From assembly GCF_023115425.1 (NCBI RefSeq), contig NZ_CP096032.1, positions 1,240,001-1,304,000 of the forward strand: a stretch of DNA of 64,000 nucleotides, in the 5' to 3' direction. The notes below the pieces were generated by a model. It searched no databases, had not been told where the DNA came from, and saw nothing but the letters and a program-made list of their open reading frames with translations. Below, one piece after another: positions 43,915 through 54,409 of this stretch (positions within the stretch are counted from its first letter, which is position 1; each line of letters opens with the position of its first letter). The stretch comes from Synechococcus sp. A10-1-5-1 (GTDB lineage Bacteria > Cyanobacteriota > Cyanobacteriia > PCC-6307 > Cyanobiaceae). A program made the position numbers and the translations under genes.

Positions 43915-46907
43915 TCGCATTCCAACTCCAGAGCCAGCAGCTGCCACGGCTTGAGCACAAGGCCTCCGCGCGTCCATGTCTCACTGTCTCCCCGACGCCA
44001 GCGCCAGTTGGAGACCAGGGTCCATCGCTGTCGCTGGGGACTCAGGTTCTGCAGCCGCAGCGCTAGTCGCCCTGGGCGAGACCCCGGCCTGCAACTGAGA
44101 ACCCGTACCTGGGCATGGGCCCAGTCGACGCCCTCCAACAGGTCGATTGAACCGGCGATCTCGTCCTGACCATTGACCTCCTGGGCGCGATGTGGAGCAG
44201 GCCGAATCCAAAGGGGCTCGCGAAAACGTCCTGCCAAACGGGGCACTCCAGCCGAACTCCAGCCGTGCCGAGAGGGGTACAACGCGAGGCGAAGGCGCTG
44301 GATGCCGTTATCGCCAGAGGGATCCGGCCAGGTGGGAGCCCGCAGCAAAGAGACGCCCAGCTGATCTGAAGTCACGGAGACCCCCTGGGGACCATCCAGC
44401 AAGACCGCCAGACCTCCCGCACCCGCTTTGGACTGGCTGGCCACCCAGCTGATCGCCGTCACTTCCCAGCGGGCTTGCTCCCTCTGCGTCAAGGCGTGGG
44501 CCGGCCGCTCGAGGACCCCAGCGGAGGTATCAGCGGCGTAGCGCTCGGCCCCTTGCGCCAACGGCAACTCCAGCCGCAGGAGCTCATGGCGCTGGCGCCA
44601 ATCGACCGTCAAGGTCAACTCCACATACGGAGAAGCAGCCCGCAGCTGAATGTCGAGCCGAAGCGAGCTTTGCCCGCAGCGGCCTCGAGCCACAAACCGG
44701 CAGCAGAGCGGTCCTTGCTCCACCAGCTCTGGAGCCCCCTGCCATGAGAGGGGCAAGGGGTGATCGCGGTAGTCCGCCGCGATGTCCCAGGCATCCCAAA
44801 ACTCCCCCTGATCGCGCCAACGGCGCCATTGGATGGGCCCTGAGAGTTGCGGCACACCATCGCCCCCCCAGAGCTGCTGGATGCCGTCCGCCCCGATCTC
44901 CACCTGCACCAACCCGTTGCCCAATCGCCAGGTCTCACCGGTGGCCTCCAGGGCAACCGGATGCGTGATGTCCGCAGTGGGCTGCACGAGGCGATCGGCA
45001 CGCTCGAGGGGGATCGCCTGAAGGCCAGCGGGCAGGGGGAGTTGAACCCAGGTGCCGCCGGTCGTCCGCGCCTGGCTCGGGAGCTGGTCTTGGGCACCCT
45101 GGATGCACCACGAGCCGGCGGGCAGGCGCAGGGTGACCAGCTCAGCGGGCTGGGGCTGCAACTGCACCAGCCACCAGGGCTGATCGCCGCCGCGGGCTGG
45201 AAGTCGGTCCTGCAGAAGGCGATCCCGCTGACTGGAGGCCTGGCGGCGCGCCTGCCGCCATTGGGGTTCTGCCTGCTCAAAAACCTCGGGAATCGAGGTG
45301 CCAGGAAGGATGTCATGGAACTGCTGAAACAGCAGCGGCCGCCAATCAGCGCCAGGCTGGCCCGCGCCCCCGAGGTGGAGCAGGGCCGAGGTCCAGTCGA
45401 GCTCCCTCAGCAAGCGCTCCAGGGTCCGGTTGTGGCGCTTTTGATCGGGGCGGGTCGTGGCACAGCCCTGATGCAGCTCGAGATAAAGCTCATCGCGCCA
45501 AACCGGCAGACCGCTCGCCAGCGGCTCCAAGCCCTCGAGGTAGCTGCGCAAGGTTCCGTGCTGCTGCGGGCAGGCCACGGGCTGGTGCTGCCAGAGGGCC
45601 AACTGCTCGAGCATCTCCGCGGTCGGACCACCACCGTGGTCGCCCACCCCCGGGAGCCAAAGGGCCTGATCCACGCCCGTCGCCGCCTGCCACTGCTGCC
45701 GGTAGGTCTCCATCCCCTGGGGATCGCCTCCAGTGCCAATCGGAGCCGTCGCCAACGCCAACAGCTCTGAGCCATCGGCACTACGCCAGCGGAACAAGCG
45801 ATGGGGGAAGGCGTTGGTGCTGTTCCAGGCCAACTTGTGGGTGCAGAACCAGCGCACCCCGCTCAGCTGCGCAACGGCAGGCAACCCGGCGGCGAAGCCA
45901 AAACTGTCGGGCAACCAGCACAGCTCGTGTGACCACTGGGGAAAGCGGCTACGGCTGTAGGCCTGCCCCTCCTCGAACTGCCGCAGCAGCGATGGGACAC
46001 CCACCAAGACGCAATCGCTTTCAACCCAAGGGCCATTGATCGGCTCAAAGCGGCCCTGCTCCATCGCCGCTTGAAGTCGGGCAAAAAGAGCCGGCCGGTG
46101 CTGCTCAATCCAGGCGTACAGCGCCGGGGTGGAGTGGGCGAAATGAAGCGATGGATCCCGATCCATCAGACCCAGCGCCGACTCAAAGGTGCGAATCGCC
46201 GCCTGCCAGGTGTCCGCCACCGGCCACAGCCACGCCAGATCCAGATGGGCATGGCCCAGCAGATGAAAACCGCCAGGAGGACGGGCCTGGGCGAATTGCC
46301 TCAAGATGCTGGAGACACCCCCAGCTTCCAGTTCAGGCTGCAAGGCAGCCAAGGCCTCCGGCGCCAGACGTGAGGCCCCAAGAGCCAAAGCCTCGGCGGC
46401 AAGCACCCCAGCGGGGTCGCCGAGACCAGTGGGCTCCTGATCGACCCGGCTATAGATCAAGGCGCCGTCGTCATGCAGGGGAGAGCGCAGCCGCAATTCC
46501 AACGGCAAGGGCTCCCCGTCCCACCAGGAGGACGGCAATTCCCAGCGGCAGGCGCTGTCGAACAGGTCACCTTGGTGGACCAAGACGCCGCCGGCCCAAA
46601 GCTCCGCGGCATCTGCCCACCAGCAGAGGGCCAAACGGGCGCGCCTGTCCACCTGCTGAATCGCCTGCCAGGGCTCTGGGCAAACCAAGTCCAACCGCAG
46701 GCTCAGCCAACGCCCACCGCGCGGCCAACTCAACAGTCCGCGTCGATGCCAGTCAGGGCGGTGGCACGCACCCCAGGGGTCGTCCAAGGCCAAACGACTG
46801 TCCCCACCTGGACTTTGCACGCTCCAGAGAGGCAGCAGGTCCCAACGGGTTTGTGCCTGAAACGTTTCAATCCAGGAGCGAACAGCGCCCTCTGGCCCCT
46901 CTGTCAT
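43911..46907 (-). CDS. Glycoside hydrolase family 38 alpha-mannosidase
   Basis: 998 aa with no signal peptide, so probably cytosolic. The GH38 site is complete by eye: GHAHLDLAWLWP with zinc ligands near His219/His221/Asp223, the nucleophile-type Asp333 in LPDSFGFAAGLP, and an HGGGPTAEML-like metal segment (GDHGGGPT) further on. The C-terminal half is a beta-sandwich typical of the family. The natural substrate in a cyanobacterium is unclear, possibly a mannose-containing storage or cell-surface glycan, or a compatible solute derivative. Confidence 0.92.
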   Translation of the reverse strand: MTEGPEGAVRSWIETFQAQTRWDLLPLWSVQSPGGDSRLALDDPWGACHRPDWHRRGLLSWPRGGRWLSLRLDLVCPEPWQAIQQVDRRARLALCWWADAAELWAGGVLVHQGDLFDSACRWELPSSWWDGEPLPLELRLRSPLHDDGALIYSRVDQEPTGLGDPAGVLAAEALALGASRLAPEALAALQPELEAGGVSSILRQFAQARPPGGFHLLGHAHLDLAWLWPVADTWQAAIRTFESALGLMDRDPSLHFAHSTPALYAWIEQHRPALFARLQAAMEQGRFEPINGPWVESDCVLVGVPSLLRQFEEGQAYSRSRFPQWSHELCWLPDSFGFAAGLPAVAQLSGVRWFCTHKLAWNSTNAFPHRLFRWRSADGSELLALATAPIGTGGDPQGMETYRQQWQAATGVDQALWLPGVGDHGGGPTAEMLEQLALWQHQPVACPQQHGTLRSYLEGLEPLASGLPVWRDELYLELHQGCATTRPDQKRHNRTLERLLRELDWTSALLHLGGAGQPGADWRPLLFQQFHDILPGTSIPEVFEQAEPQWRQARRQASSQRDRLLQDRLPARGGDQPWWLVQLQPQPAELVTLRLPAGSWCIQGAQDQLPSQARTTGGTWVQLPLPAGLQAIPLERADRLVQPTADITHPVALEATGETWRLGNGLVQVEIGADGIQQLWGGDGVPQLSGPIQWRRWRDQGEFWDAWDIAADYRDHPLPLSWQGAPELVEQGPLCCRFVARGRCGQSSLRLDIQLRAASPYVELTLTVDWRQRHELLRLELPLAQGAERYAADTSAGVLERPAHALTQREQARWEVTAISWVASQSKAGAGGLAVLLDGPQGVSVTSDQLGVSLLRAPTWPDPSGDNGIQRLRLALYPSRHGWSSAGVPRLAGRFREPLWIRPAPHRAQEVNGQDEIAGSIDLLEGVDWAHAQVRVLSCRPGSRPGRLALRLQNLSPQRQRWTLVSNWRWRRGDSETWTRGGLVLKPWQLLALELECD

Positions 46908-47007
46908 CAGTCAGCGTGTTCACGACCCATAGGATGATGCGGCTGCCGCCGGCTCGTTTAGGGCCCATTTGGCGCTTGTCACTCCCTGTCACCCGCCGGA
47001 CAGACCC

Positions 47008-47127
47008 ATGCTTGCCCTCAAGATCTCGGTTTACTCGGTCGTTTTCTTCTTTATCGGGATCTTCGTGTTCGGCTTCCTGGCCAGCGATCCCAGCCGCACC
47101 CCAAGCCGCAAGGACCTGGAGGAGTGA
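47008..47127 (+). CDS. psbI: Photosystem II reaction center protein PsbI
   Basis: 39 aa: [20 protein letters not shown] forms the single transmembrane helix, followed by [19 protein letters not shown], the usual PsbI sequence. It contacts D1 in photosystem II. Divergent from the mannosidase with 100 bp between. A 6-bp hairpin (47129-47145) lies right after the stop but lacks a T run. Confidence 0.96.
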   Translation: MLALKISVYSVVFFFIGIFVFGFLASDPSRTPSRKDLEE

Positions 47128-47222
47128 TCCTCAGATCCCCTGAGGTGGGCTGAGCAACCGGCACGACCTCATCCGTTTGACCAGATGGCCGTGGCAGTAT
47201 CACGGCCTTGCGCGACCCCTTG

Positions 47223-50200
47223 GTGACTCAGCTCCGGAAGAGACTGATCCAAGGGGTTTCTGCATGTTCGATTGCGGCCATCAACCTGGCGCCCGTGGGT
47301 GCTGCTTGGGCGGCACAGCCGGCAGCGGCGCCCTCTGTTTCAGCGCTCACCAAAGCCAGCGCTGATCAGTCCCCGCCGGTTGTGATCAATCTGCTTGCGA
47401 ACGAGCAGGGGTTCGATCAACGCATCAATCGGTTTGTCGCCAAGGGCGACGTTCAAATTGATCTAGCCGGCGGCCGCATCCTGGCTGATCGACTCGAGTA
47501 CGAGACCGCAACACGCACCCTGCTGCTGACCGGGCGCGTTCGCTTCCAACGCGGTGAGCAGTACTTCCAGGCCAACAGCCTCCGCTACAGCCTGATCGAA
47601 AACAGCGGTGATGCCGATGCGGTTTACGGGGTCATCGACTTCGACACCAGCGAGGTCGACTTCGACCTCAAGGCCTACCCCTCCGTTGCGCTGCCGTCGC
47701 TGAGCTACTGGCCCACCTCCAGCTCCTACGAAAGGCCGTCCTTTGGAACCGCATCGCCAGAGCTAATTCGAAGAGGCCCCCGGGGTCAGGTTCTGGTGAG
47801 CGCCAACTGGAGCAATCAAGCCACCACCGCCGAGCTGGCCCTCGCCCAATCCCCCCTACAACACTCCGGCGAAGCACTGATGCCGGGATTAGCTCTCAAC
47901 GGGGTCACCAGCTCAGAGCAACTCCTGGGGCTACCGGAGCCAGCACAACTCGCGGATTGGCGGGTTCCACCGATTGCTGTGGCACCCGCGGCCCAATCCA
48001 TGGTCTGCGCGCCACTCATCCCTCCTGTTCCGGATTGGCATCCCTATCCCCTTGCCGTGACCGCCTGGGGCTACGGACAAGCGATCGATGCCAGCTTCGG
48101 TGACTCCTTCACCTTCAACGGACGCTGGCGACCCGAAAACGTCTGGGGCCTGAACTTCAACAAACGGCTCGTGGACGCCGGCCCCCTGGCCCTGGAATTC
48201 GATTCCAACGCCTTGCTGCACAAAACCAGCTGGCAGCCCGGCGGCGAGTTCAACAACAGCGAACCCTTCGCACCGCTTCCCCCCCAAACCTTCGGTGAAT
48301 TCACCGCGGCCCTCGGCCTAAGGGCTTGGCTGCAGCCCTGGCTGAGCCTGGGGTTCTTCGAAGGCGTGAGCTTGCTCACTAGCAACAGCCTGTACGAGCA
48401 GACCTTCCGGCAGAACTACCAAACGTTCCTCAACTATCTGGGTTTTGAAGTCGAAGCCCTGGTCAAACCCCAGTGGTCCGTGGTCGGTCGCCTGCACCAT
48501 CGCTCCGGTGCCTATGGCACCTACGGCGGCGTGAGCGAAGGCAGCAATGCCTACTTGGTCGGCGTTCGCTACCGCTATGGCCAATCCACCCCCCCGCGGA
48601 TTGCGCCACTGATGCCCCCTGCAGCCGGCTGCCCTGGCGCACCCAGCCCCGACGAAGAGCAGAGGCAGAAGCCCCTTGCTGATCAGCTGAACGCTGTCGC
48701 CGAAGCCAAGCCTTCGCAGGCCACCAGTGCCAGCCAACCACCGGTCGCTCCAGCGCTTTCGACTGTCCCTGCGGCTGAACTGGAGGCTGAACGACACGAA
48801 GCGATCGAGGCCATCGTCGATCAACGCATCAGCGACCTCTATTACGTCCGCAGCCTCAAAGTTGAGCGGCGTGCGGGTACGCAATTTGTCAGCCGAGCGC
48901 AAGAAGAGGACGACTTCGGCACCGTGCGGCCTAACCAGTTGATGAATCCCAATGGCGATCAAAAACTGATCGAGGGATTTGTCAGCCGCTGGCGTTTTCA
49001 GGCTGCCCGCATCTTGATCACACCCAAGGGGTGGACTGCCAATCGCGCCGCCTTCAGCAACGACCCAATTACCCCGGCACAGTCCTGGATCGACCTGGAA
49101 GACGTGGTCGCCGTTCAAGAAAGCGAGGAACGCACCAAGATCAGCGCCAAGCGCAGCCGCTTGATTCTTGAAAACCGTCTTCCGATTCCGATGCGAAACA
49201 ACATCGCCCTGGAGAAGGATCAACCCGCCGACAACGCTTGGGTGATTGCTGATGACGGGGTGGATCGCAGCGGCATCTACTTCGGGTACAACCTCAAAGA
49301 AATCGAACTGATCAAAGGGCGCTCCTTCACCAAACCCAACGGCGTCCGCGTTGAAGAGCAGCCCCTCAAGTTAAAAGTTCAACCGCAATTCATGGTGGCC
49401 CGGGCCCTCAATGGTCAGGTCAATAGCTTTGTGTTGCCTGGTGATCCAGTCGGTGGGCCCACGGGCTCACAACCCGCACAAATCGGCGACCTCTTCGGTG
49501 CCCTGATCAAGCTTGAGGGATCGGTCTTTGGTTATTCAACGAGTGACTTCACCGTCAGTCTGCCAACCTTGAATCCCCAAAACATGGCCAATGGCACCCG
49601 CAGTTGGGGCGACTTCTCGAGGCAGATCTTTATCCCCAAAATTGGTTTGATTCCAGGCGGTACCTACACCACGCGACTCTTCGGCGCCTACCGCTACAAG
49701 ACCTACAACGGATCGCTCGGCCAACAGGATGTCTACTCAGCACTCGGCGCTTCGATTGAGCGCCAAGGCGACCTGAAACCCTGGGGAAAGATCAACCACA
49801 ACTATTACTGGCGTGCCGCCTTCGGCAACTTCCAAGGCAGCGAGTTCAACAGCTCCAACCTCATCGACAGCACCCGCGGCAGTTTCTACGGGGCTGTGAA
49901 CAGCAGCTTGCAGCTCTGGCGGGGCAAAGCGGGCGACCGAGACAACCCCAGGACCACGCAAAACACCCCCAGACCGATTGAACCCGGACTCCGGCTAAAC
50001 ACCAACACCAACGTCCGTCTCGATTACTACGGGGATGGGACGAGCCAAAACACCGTCACGCTGACCGGTGGACCGACGCTGACCTTGGGCCGGCTGGAGA
50101 AAAACTTCTTCGACTTCACAGAGATTTCCATCTCCGGTGGCGGCAGCCTGCAGCAGGGCCAAAGCCCCTTCAGCTTTGACCGAAACGTCGATCTCGCCAC

Positions 50201-50486
50201 CTTGGCGTTCGGCTGGAAGCAGCAGCTGATTGGCCCATTGCTCTTCAGCGGTGGCATCGGCTTCAACGTCGATGGCAATTCGGGCTACTACGGCGACATC
50301 ACCGGCTCCTTCGCCGAGCTGATCTGGCAGCGCCGCAGCTACGAATTCGCGATTTACTACAGCCCCTACGAGCAAGTCGGTGGCATCCGCGTGAAGCTCA
50401 ACGACTTCAACTACAGGGGTACGGGTCTGCCATTCGTGCCTTACACCCCAACCGATTTCACCAAGAAACGCCAGGGCCTCTATTGA
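47223..50486 (+). CDS. DUF3769/LptD-like outer-membrane protein
   Basis: About 1087 aa with an N-terminal signal segment (IAAINLAPVGAAWA-AQ). Residues ~60-140 form an OstA/LptA-like region (FVAKGDVQIDLAGGRILADRLEYE), and the C-terminal ~450 residues are rich in alternating aromatic/polar strands typical of a beta-barrel (IRLDYYGDGTSQN-like strands, ending FTKKRQGLY). This fits the cyanobacterial DUF3769 proteins regarded as LptD counterparts for lipopolysaccharide insertion; the role is inferred from that family. TTG 47208 is the other start candidate. It overlaps the convergent pentapeptide gene by 7 bp. Confidence 0.82.
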   Translation: MTQLRKRLIQGVSACSIAAINLAPVGAAWAAQPAAAPSVSALTKASADQSPPVVINLLANEQGFDQRINRFVAKGDVQIDLAGGRILADRLEYETATRTLLLTGRVRFQRGEQYFQANSLRYSLIENSGDADAVYGVIDFDTSEVDFDLKAYPSVALPSLSYWPTSSSYERPSFGTASPELIRRGPRGQVLVSANWSNQATTAELALAQSPLQHSGEALMPGLALNGVTSSEQLLGLPEPAQLADWRVPPIAVAPAAQSMVCAPLIPPVPDWHPYPLAVTAWGYGQAIDASFGDSFTFNGRWRPENVWGLNFNKRLVDAGPLALEFDSNALLHKTSWQPGGEFNNSEPFAPLPPQTFGEFTAALGLRAWLQPWLSLGFFEGVSLLTSNSLYEQTFRQNYQTFLNYLGFEVEALVKPQWSVVGRLHHRSGAYGTYGGVSEGSNAYLVGVRYRYGQSTPPRIAPLMPPAAGCPGAPSPDEEQRQKPLADQLNAVAEAKPSQATSASQPPVAPALSTVPAAELEAERHEAIEAIVDQRISDLYYVRSLKVERRAGTQFVSRAQEEDDFGTVRPNQLMNPNGDQKLIEGFVSRWRFQAARILITPKGWTANRAAFSNDPITPAQSWIDLEDVVAVQESEERTKISAKRSRLILENRLPIPMRNNIALEKDQPADNAWVIADDGVDRSGIYFGYNLKEIELIKGRSFTKPNGVRVEEQPLKLKVQPQFMVARALNGQVNSFVLPGDPVGGPTGSQPAQIGDLFGALIKLEGSVFGYSTSDFTVSLPTLNPQNMANGTRSWGDFSRQIFIPKIGLIPGGTYTTRLFGAYRYKTYNGSLGQQDVYSALGASIERQGDLKPWGKINHNYYWRAAFGNFQGSEFNSSNLIDSTRGSFYGAVNSSLQLWRGKAGDRDNPRTTQNTPRPIEPGLRLNTNTNVRLDYYGDGTSQNTVTLTGGPTLTLGRLEKNFFDFTEISISGGGSLQQGQSPFSFDRNVDLATLAFGWKQQLIGPLLFSGGIGFNVDGNSGYYGDITGSFAELIWQRRSYEFAIYYSPYEQVGGIRVKLNDFNYRGTGLPFVPYTPTDFTKKRQGLY

Positions 50487-50983
50487 GGGGGTAACAGCGG
50501 CAATGGACTCGGTCCATCCAGCACTTCACCACCCACCATCAAGTGGCTCCCGGTGAAATCCACACCCACCAGGACCGTCTGATCGAGTTTCAACCCAGGG
50601 GTCAGGGCCTGAATCATCACCGCTCCGCTCAAGTTGGCGCGGCTCAAGTTGGCGTCACTCAGATCCGCATTGCTGAGCCGGGTGTCCTGCAGCAGTGCAC
50701 CCTCCAAGTTGGCGCCAGTGAGATCCGCTCCTTCCAAGTTGCTTTGGCGTAGATCCGCTCCGCGCAGGTCCGCCTCGCGCAGATCGATGCCGTTCAGCAT
50801 CAAGCCCCTCAGGTCAGCTCCGCGCAGATCACAGCCAGGGCAGCCCGGCCAAGCCGGGGCACGCAGCACCGGTGCCGCCGTAAACGGCTCGACAATCAGC
50901 GGAGCAGATTGCAGCGATCCCTGGCAGCAGAGCAAGGCCAGCGCAACCCCAGCCGATCCACTCCCAAGCCAGCCGATCGCCAT
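50480..50983 (-). CDS. Exported pentapeptide-repeat protein
   Basis: 167 aa. An N-terminal hydrophobic segment (GVALALLCCQGSLQSAP) suggests export. From residue ~52 there are about twelve A(D/N)LxG-type repeats (DLRGADLRG, NLEGADLTGANLEGALL), which fold as a right-handed quadrilateral beta-helix. The C-terminus (PSPLPLLPPQ) is proline-rich. Function unknown; the family is abundant in cyanobacteria. Confidence 0.85.
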   Translation of the reverse strand: MAIGWLGSGSAGVALALLCCQGSLQSAPLIVEPFTAAPVLRAPAWPGCPGCDLRGADLRGLMLNGIDLREADLRGADLRQSNLEGADLTGANLEGALLQDTRLSNADLSDANLSRANLSGAVMIQALTPGLKLDQTVLVGVDFTGSHLMVGGEVLDGPSPLPLLPPQ

Positions 50984-51037
50984 CGCCGTTGCGCCGCTAT
51001 CTCATTCATAGACAGTGGCGCAACTGTCCGCCACGGA

Positions 51038-51661
51038 TCAGGCGGCTTGGAACTGACGCAGATAGGGGAGCCCTTGGGCCGTGGCCTTGAGCGCATCGTC
51101 ATTGGCGAGCAACTGACCCGTGGCATCCCACTGCCCGCTGAGCAGCATCTGCTTGGGACCCGGCGCCAAGGTCAAGGGCCACTGCTGATCTCCGCTCGAG
51201 AGGGTCAAAGCATCAACATCGACCACGAAACCCGCGGTCGCATCGGCCTCAGCCGCCGCCTGAATCGCCAGCATGGTGTCGTGATCGGCTGTGAGGCAGG
51301 GAATCCCAAGCGCCAGGCAGTTCCCATAGAAAATCTCAGCGAAGCTCTCGCCGACCACCACCCGGATCCCCCAACGCATCAGGGCCTGCGGTGCATGCTC
51401 ACGGCTTGAGCCACACCCGAAATTGCGGTTCACCAGGAGCACGGACGCCTCTTGATGCTCCGGGCGATCAAAGGGATGCGCCCCAGCCAACTCGGCGCGG
51501 TCATCGGCGAAGGCCGCAGGGCCCAAAGCATCGAAGGTGACGCACTTGAGGAAGCGGGCCGGAATGATCCGGTCGGTGTCGATGTCATCGCCGCGCACCA
51601 CAACGCTGGTGCCAGAGACACGGCTGATCGAACCGGAAGGGAAAGGAGTGGAGCTAGCCAT
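51038..51661 (-). CDS. leuD: 3-isopropylmalate dehydratase small subunit
   Basis: With LeuC, isomerises 2- to 3-isopropylmalate in leucine synthesis. 207 aa with VVRGDDIDTDRIIPARFLK near the start, and NFGCGSSREHAPQALMRWGIRVVVGESFAEIFYGN. The length is normal for the small subunit. leuC precedes it by 37 bp on the same strand, forming a leuCD pair. Confidence 0.96.
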   Translation of the reverse strand: MASSTPFPSGSISRVSGTSVVVRGDDIDTDRIIPARFLKCVTFDALGPAAFADDRAELAGAHPFDRPEHQEASVLLVNRNFGCGSSREHAPQALMRWGIRVVVGESFAEIFYGNCLALGIPCLTADHDTMLAIQAAAEADATAGFVVDVDALTLSSGDQQWPLTLAPGPKQMLLSGQWDATGQLLANDDALKATAQGLPYLRQFQAA

Positions 51662-51698
51662 CGGTTGAGAAGAAAAACGCGGTCTGAAACCCGATCAA

Positions 51699-53108
51699 TC
51701 AGGCGTTGAGTAACGCGCGCACATCACTGACGCGGCCATGAATCGCTGCTGCAGCCACCATCGCTGGGCTCATCAACAGGGTGCGGCCGCTGGCCGAACC
51801 CTGGCGCCCCTTGAAGTTGCGGTTGCTGGAGCTCGCGCTGATCTGGCGGCCTTCCAAGCGGTCGGGATTCATCGCCAGGCACATCGAGCAGCCCGGCTCA
51901 CGCCACTCAAAGCCAGCGGCTTGAAAGACCTTGTCGAGGCCTTCGGCTTCCGCAGCGGCCGCCACCTGCTCACTGCCCGGGACCACAAAGGCCTTGATGC
52001 CCTCAGCCACGTGACGTCCCTTCGCCACCGCTGCCGCGGCCTGGAGGTCACTCAACCGGCCATTGGTGCAGCTGCCGATGAAGCAGACATCCACCGGCAG
52101 GCCGGCGATGGGGGCGCCGGGCTGCAAATCCATATAGCGATAGGCCTCCTCCGCGAGGGGACGCTCATCGGGCTCGGTTTGCTCCAGGGTGGGCACGGCC
52201 TCATCCACGCCGATCCCCTGGCCTGGGGTGATGCCCCAAGTGACTGTGGGTGCGATGGAGGCAGCGTCGAAACGCACCTCATCGTCAAAGACGGCATCAC
52301 TGCTGCTGGCCAACCCACTCCACCAGCGCACCGCCTCAGCCCAGGCCTCACCACTTGGAGCGAAGGGGCGGCCCTCGAGATAGTCGAAGGTGACTTGATC
52401 AGGATTGACGTAGCCGCAGCGGGCCCCACCCTCGATCGCCATGTTGCAGAGGGTCATCCGCTCCTCCATCGACAGGGCGTCAATCGCTGGCCCAGCGAAT
52501 TCGTACGCATAGCCCACCCCGCCCTTCACCCCCAGGGTGCGGATGACATGCAGCACCAGGTCCTTGGCATAGACCCCGCGCTGGAGCTGACCATCCACCC
52601 AGATCCGGCGCACCTTGAGCTTGCCCATCGCCAGGCTCTGGCTCGCCAGAACATCACGCACCTGACTGGTGCCAATGCCAAAGGCGATTGCCCCGAAGGC
52701 CCCGTGGGTGGAGGTGTGGGAATCACCGCAGGCCACGGTCATGCCCGGCTGGGTCAATCCCAGCTCAGGAGCAATCACGTGCACGATCCCTTGGCGACCA
52801 CTGCCGATGCCGTGCAGGGTGATGCCGTGCTCCGCGCAGTTGGCCTCCAGGGTCGCGAGCATTTCCTCCGCCAGAGGATCCGCGAAGGGGCGCGCCTGGG
52901 AAGTGGTCGGAACGATGTGATCCACAGTTGCGACCGTGCGCTCGGGATGGCGCACCGTTAAACCCAAGTCTTTCAAGCCTGCAAAGGCTTGGGGACTGGT
53001 GACCTCGTGGATCAGATGCAGGCCGATGAAGAGCTGGGTGGCCCCACCCGGCAGTTGGGAGACCTGATGCAGATCCCAAACCTTGTCGTAGAGGGTGCCG
53101 GAGCTCAC
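51699..53108 (-). CDS. leuC: 3-isopropylmalate dehydratase large subunit
   Basis: 469 aa of the aconitase superfamily. Landmarks: [13 protein letters not shown] at the start, [40 protein letters not shown] and [13 protein letters not shown], providing the Cys ligands of the [4Fe-4S] cluster. Pairs with leuD downstream. cinA begins upstream on the same strand with 32 bp between. Confidence 0.97.
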   Translation of the reverse strand: MSSGTLYDKVWDLHQVSQLPGGATQLFIGLHLIHEVTSPQAFAGLKDLGLTVRHPERTVATVDHIVPTTSQARPFADPLAEEMLATLEANCAEHGITLHGIGSGRQGIVHVIAPELGLTQPGMTVACGDSHTSTHGAFGAIAFGIGTSQVRDVLASQSLAMGKLKVRRIWVDGQLQRGVYAKDLVLHVIRTLGVKGGVGYAYEFAGPAIDALSMEERMTLCNMAIEGGARCGYVNPDQVTFDYLEGRPFAPSGEAWAEAVRWWSGLASSSDAVFDDEVRFDAASIAPTVTWGITPGQGIGVDEAVPTLEQTEPDERPLAEEAYRYMDLQPGAPIAGLPVDVCFIGSCTNGRLSDLQAAAAVAKGRHVAEGIKAFVVPGSEQVAAAAEAEGLDKVFQAAGFEWREPGCSMCLAMNPDRLEGRQISASSSNRNFKGRQGSASGRTLLMSPAMVAAAAIHGRVSDVRALLNA

Positions 53109-53140
53109 GCCGATGCCTGCAGCGGAATGGACGAGCCTAC

Positions 53141-54409
53141 TCAGGCCAACTGCAGCCTCAATCGGTTCAGGGCCTCACCGGCGCTCAAAGTCTGAATCCA
53201 ATGGCGGCCGCGACTGGCACCAAAGCGGATGCCCTCGCTGCTGCAACCGCTGGGACCGGCCACCGCGATATGGACCAAGCCCACGGGCTTCTGCTCGGTG
53301 CCGCCGCCCGGTCCGGCCACCCCCGTGATCGCCAGGGCCCAATCCGCTCCCGTCAACCGACGCGCCCCTTCGGCCATCGCTTCAGCAACTGGATCGCTGA
53401 CAGCACCGTGGGCTTCGAGCAACGCCTGGGGCACTCCGAGGACCTGCTGCTTGACGCGATTGGAGTAGGCGATCACCCCGCCGAGGAACACGTCGGAGGC
53501 CCCGGGGACTGCGGCCACGGACGCCCCCAGACCACCACCAGTGCAACTCTCCGCAACGGCGACGGTCTGGCCCCGCTCCCGCAAACGCTCCAGCACGACC
53601 GCAGCCAGGCTCTGCTCATCCACCCCAAAACAGCTCTGCCCAGTGCGGCTTCGGATCTCACGCTCCACAGGAAGGAGCAGGGCTTCGGCCTCCGCTTGAC
53701 GCTCTGCGCGAGCCGTGATCCGCAGCTTGACCTCGCCAGCACCGGCATAGGGAGCCACGGTCGGGTTGACCTGCTCGAGCAGATCGGCCATCTCCTCGGC
53801 CAAGGCCGATTCCGAGACACCCCAGAAGTGCAGCATTCGGCTCGCGAAAACCCCAGCGGCCAAGCCGGACTGGCGCAACCAAGGGGCAGCGGTCTGCTGC
53901 CACATCGCCTTCATCTCACTGGGAACCCCCGGGAAGGTCAGCACCGTGAAGCCCGGAGTCGGGCTCCAAATCATTCCGGGGGCCGTCCCGGTGGGATTCG
54001 GCAGCAGCTCAGCCCCCTTCGGCAACAACGCCTGGCGGCGATTGCTCGGGGAGCAAGTCCGCCCTCGGGCGGACAACCGCGCTTGGATCGCGGCCCAGAC
54101 CTCGGGGTGTTCGACCAAGGGCGTCTCAAACGCGGCGGCAATCGCCTCGGTGGTCAGGTCGTCGGGGGTGGGGCCCAGCCCCCCCGTTGTGATCAAAACG
54201 CGGCAGCGCCCAGCAGCCTGCCGAACCTCAGCCATCAAGCGCTCACGGTTATCCCCCACCACCATCTGGCGTTGATGCGGAACCCCAAGAGAGGCCAATT
54301 GCTCAGCAATCCAACGGGCATTGCCATTGGTGATGTTGCCCAGCAGCAATTCGCTGCCGATGCACAGGATCTCAGCCGTCAACGCCCTGGTCCTGGCGTG
54401 CCCGCTCAC
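53141..54409 (-). CDS. cinA: Competence/damage-inducible protein CinA
   Basis: 422 aa with both domains: the N-terminal MoeA-like (COG1058) part with [25 protein letters not shown] and [19 protein letters not shown], and the C-terminal NMN deamidase (PncC-like) part with [35 protein letters not shown] and [20 protein letters not shown]. The start ATG overlaps the WecA-like gene end by 38 bp; TTG 54382 would reduce this to 11 bp. Confidence 0.94.
   Translation of the reverse strand: MSGHARTRALTAEILCIGSELLLGNITNGNARWIAEQLASLGVPHQRQMVVGDNRERLMAEVRQAAGRCRVLITTGGLGPTPDDLTTEAIAAAFETPLVEHPEVWAAIQARLSARGRTCSPSNRRQALLPKGAELLPNPTGTAPGMIWSPTPGFTVLTFPGVPSEMKAMWQQTAAPWLRQSGLAAGVFASRMLHFWGVSESALAEEMADLLEQVNPTVAPYAGAGEVKLRITARAERQAEAEALLLPVEREIRSRTGQSCFGVDEQSLAAVVLERLRERGQTVAVAESCTGGGLGASVAAVPGASDVFLGGVIAYSNRVKQQVLGVPQALLEAHGAVSDPVAEAMAEGARRLTGADWALAITGVAGPGGGTEQKPVGLVHIAVAGPSGCSSEGIRFGASRGRHWIQTLSAGEALNRLRLQLA

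Noticed and set aside
47129-47145. Hairpin right after psbI
   Set aside because: Six-bp stem without a T run; may protect the transcript but not a convincing terminator.
51011-51028. GACAGT-N6-ACTGTC inverted repeat after leuD
   Set aside because: Six-bp arms without a T run; too short to call an operator or terminator.
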